Positions 62,096 through 64,000 of a stretch of DNA of 64,000 nucleotides are shown here, piece by piece. Made by a program: the position numbers and the translations under genes. The notes beneath the pieces were generated by a model. That model worked only from the letters and a program-made list of their open reading frames with translations. It searched no databases and had not been told where the DNA came from. Position 1 is the stretch's first letter; the number at the start of each line of letters is the position of its first letter. Origin of the DNA: Albidovulum litorale (GTDB lineage: Bacteria; Pseudomonadota; Alphaproteobacteria; Rhodobacterales; Rhodobacteraceae); NCBI RefSeq assembly GCF_025751495.1, contig NZ_JAOWKZ010000001.1, positions 1,061,920 through 1,125,919 on the forward strand. Direction: 5' to 3'.

Positions 62096-64000
62096 ATGAA
62101 AACCCATGTCAAAGCCCTTGTCGTCGGCGGCGGTGCCGTCGGAGCGGGGATCGCCTATCACCTGGCCAAGGCAGGCTGGGATACGATGCTGCTGGAGCGG
62201 GACGAGCTGACCTCGGGTTCGACCTGGCATGCGGCCGGTCTTCTGCCCCTCTTCAACATGTCCTATGCCACCACGCATATCCACAAGTACTCGGTCGACT
62301 TCTACAAGTCGCTTGAGGCCGAGACCGGCCTCAATGCCGGTTTTGCCGTGGTCGGCAACCTGCGCATGGCGCAAACACAGGACCGCATGGACGAATACAT
62401 GCTCTATTCGTCCGTGGCGGAAACCTGTGACGTCTATCACGAGTTCCTGACGCCGAAGGAAATGAAGGAGCGCTGGCCGCTCCTGCGCACCGATGACCTG
62501 AAGGGTGCGCTCTTTCACCCGCAGGACGGCTATATCAACCCCGCCGACGTGACCCAGGCGATGGCCAAGGGTGCACGCCAGCATGGCGTCACGATCGAAC
62601 GCAAATGGCAGGTCGACGGCTACAAGTGGACCGGCTCGGAGTGGATCGTCTCGATCACCAAGATGGTCGAACAGGGCGGCAACCTGGTCGCCTCGGAAGA
62701 AACCGCTGAGATCCGTGCCGAACATGTTGTCACCGCGACCGGCAACCACGCCCAGCGCACCGCCAGACTTCTGGGCATCAAGATCCCGGCGATCCCGGTC
62801 GAACACCAGTTCATCGTCACCGAGCCCGATCCGATGCTGGTCGAATACCGCAAGAACAACCCCGAGCACCCGGTTCTGCGCGATGCCGATGCCAAATGGT
62901 ATGTGCGCGAAGAGCGTGGCGGCTGGATCCTCGGGCCCTACGAAAAGGGCGCTCCCGCGCGCTTTGAATACGGCGTTCCCGACAGCTTCCGCGCCGACCT
63001 CTTCCCGCTCGATCTGGAGCGGATCGAGGAAGAATACATGTCGATGATCCACCGTCTGCCGTCGTCCGAGACCGTGGGCCTCAAGGACGATTTCAACGGC
63101 CCGATCTGCTACACGCCGGACGGCAACCCGCTGGTCGGCCCCGCACCCGGCCTGCGCAACATGTGGCTGGCCGAAGGCTTCTCGTTCGGGATCACCGCTG
63201 CGGGCGGCACGGGCTATTACCTCGCCCAGATGATGGTGGAGGGCGAGGCCGAGATCGACATGGCCTCGCTCGATCCCAAGCGCTACGGGTCTTGGATGAC
63301 GACCGAATATGCAGCGCGCAAGAACGAGGAATGCTACGACCACGTCTTCATCCTGCACCACCCGGACGAAGAGCGTGAGGCCTGCCGCCCGCTGCGCACC
63401 GCGCCGGTCTATGACCGCCAGAAGGCACTTGGCGCGCAGTTCGGTCAGGTGAACGGCTGGGAACGCCCGAACTATTACGGGCCGAAGGATGCGCCTGAAT
63501 CGTTCGACCACGATTCCCGCAGCTTCCGCCGTGGCGGCTGGTGGCAATATGCCGTGGACGAAGCCAAGGCGATCCGCGAAACGGCCGGTCTGATCGACGC
63601 GACGGCGTTTACCAAGCACATCGTGCGGGGCCCGGGTGCGACCGCCTTCCTCGACTGGTTCACCTGCAACGCGCTGCCGAAAATCGGCCGTATCAACCTG
63701 ACCTATGCGCTGACCCCCACCGGCACGACGCGAACCGAATACACGATCGTGCGGAACGGCGAGAACGACTATTACCTCGTCTCCGCCGGGGCCTGGACCG
63801 CCTATGACGCCGACTACCTGAAGAAGTCGATCGAGGACTTCATCGCAAATGGCGGCGCGCATGTGGACATGCATGACGTGACGACCCAGTGGGGCGTCTT
63901 CGCCATCGCCGGTCCGAAGTCGCGCGACATCCTGAAAGAGATCATCAAAGATGCCGAGCCGGAAACCGCGCTGTCGAACAAGCGCTTTCCCTGGCTCTCG
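62096..64000 (+). CDS. FAD-dependent dimethylglycine/sarcosine dehydrogenase-like protein (C-terminus cut)
   Basis: 635 codons visible, open at the window end. The FAD loop VVGGGAVGAGIAYHLAKAG leads; STWHAAGLLP is the flavin-attachment-region motif of the DMGDH/SDH family. A C-terminal GcvT-like tetrahydrofolate domain begins around residue 440 (RETAGLIDATAFTKHIVRGPGATAFLD). It oxidatively demethylates N-methyl glycine derivatives. GAGGAG stands upstream of ATG 62096. Dimethylglycine, sarcosine and related amines remain alternatives. Confidence 0.9.
   Translation, partial: MKTHVKALVVGGGAVGAGIAYHLAKAGWDTMLLERDELTSGSTWHAAGLLPLFNMSYATTHIHKYSVDFYKSLEAETGLNAGFAVVGNLRMAQTQDRMDEYMLYSSVAETCDVYHEFLTPKEMKERWPLLRTDDLKGALFHPQDGYINPADVTQAMAKGARQHGVTIERKWQVDGYKWTGSEWIVSITKMVEQGGNLVASEETAEIRAEHVVTATGNHAQRTARLLGIKIPAIPVEHQFIVTEPDPMLVEYRKNNPEHPVLRDADAKWYVREERGGWILGPYEKGAPARFEYGVPDSFRADLFPLDLERIEEEYMSMIHRLPSSETVGLKDDFNGPICYTPDGNPLVGPAPGLRNMWLAEGFSFGITAAGGTGYYLAQMMVEGEAEIDMASLDPKRYGSWMTTEYAARKNEECYDHVFILHHPDEEREACRPLRTAPVYDRQKALGAQFGQVNGWERPNYYGPKDAPESFDHDSRSFRRGGWWQYAVDEAKAIRETAGLIDATAFTKHIVRGPGATAFLDWFTCNALPKIGRINLTYALTPTGTTRTEYTIVRNGENDYYLVSAGAWTAYDADYLKKSIEDFIANGGAHVDMHDVTTQWGVFAIAGPKSRDILKEIIKDAEPETALSNKRFPWLS

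Overview
The window is a GC-rich, densely coded piece of a chromosome from an alphaproteobacterium, most likely Rhodobacteraceae (Rhodobacter/Roseobacter relatives). The evidence is the Tol-Pal cluster followed by tilS and ftsH, a DUF1127 protein, the alphaproteobacterial families TIGR02302 and TIGR02186, phosphatidylcholine synthase (Pcs), the L-malyl-CoA/beta-methylmalyl-CoA lyase of the ethylmalonyl-CoA pathway, and a dimethylglycine-dehydrogenase-type protein. I see no tRNA, rRNA, insertion sequence, prophage or CRISPR array. Both edges cut a gene: ftsH loses its C-terminus on the left and the dimethylglycine-dehydrogenase-like gene loses its C-terminus on the right.

Layout. 1-8.2 kb (minus strand) is one long envelope operon, ybgC-tolQ-tolR-tolA-tolB-pal-cpoB-tilS-ftsH. 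8.4-16 kb holds a bactofilin plus methyltransferase pair, ruvC-ruvA-ruvB, a DUF1127 gene with a strong terminator, prmA, and a small secreted AhpD-like gene with its TetR regulator behind two operator-like palindromes. 15.7-21.3 kb carries acetyltransferase, msrA and MFS transporter genes, a YeeE/YedE sulfur transporter, and an ECF sigma/anti-sigma pair behind a secreted YxWxxD-type protein. 21.4-29.4 kb is housekeeping: priA, transaldolase, DUF484-xerC, pcs, an EamA transporter, and nfu-tsaB-rimI with an Irr-type iron box. 29.6-34.2 kb is a complete BMP/nucleoside-type ABC importer. 34.3-43.2 kb has TauE/SafE-TIGR02186, a haemolysin-III protein, a putative D-glutamate/D-amino-acid cluster (dgcN-dgcA-dat), mcl1 and accA. 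43.2-52 kb is ftsE-ftsX-plsC, a flavin-binding (PPOX) gene broken by an in-frame amber codon, DUF2585, a zinc-ribbon protein, TIGR02302 and lysA. 52-64 kb has a hydrolase, gabD, a membrane-bound LytTR regulator facing two membrane-associated genes, DUF4105, an SH3 protein, a hydroxyacid dehydrogenase, an unrecognised secreted or anchored protein, a quinone reductase and the dimethylglycine-dehydrogenase-like gene.

Genes that work together: Tol-Pal with CpoB for outer-membrane constriction; FtsEX for septal wall hydrolysis; RuvABC with PriA and XerC for chromosome repair and segregation; TsaB and RimI in tRNA/ribosomal modification; Mcl1 and AccA in acyl-CoA carbon flow. I found no large novel system. 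The best leads are small: the amber-interrupted PPOX gene, the paired TetR-type palindromes, Irr and FNR boxes, a three-copy dispersed intergenic repeat, the LytTR locus and an altered active-site motif in the hydroxyacid dehydrogenase.
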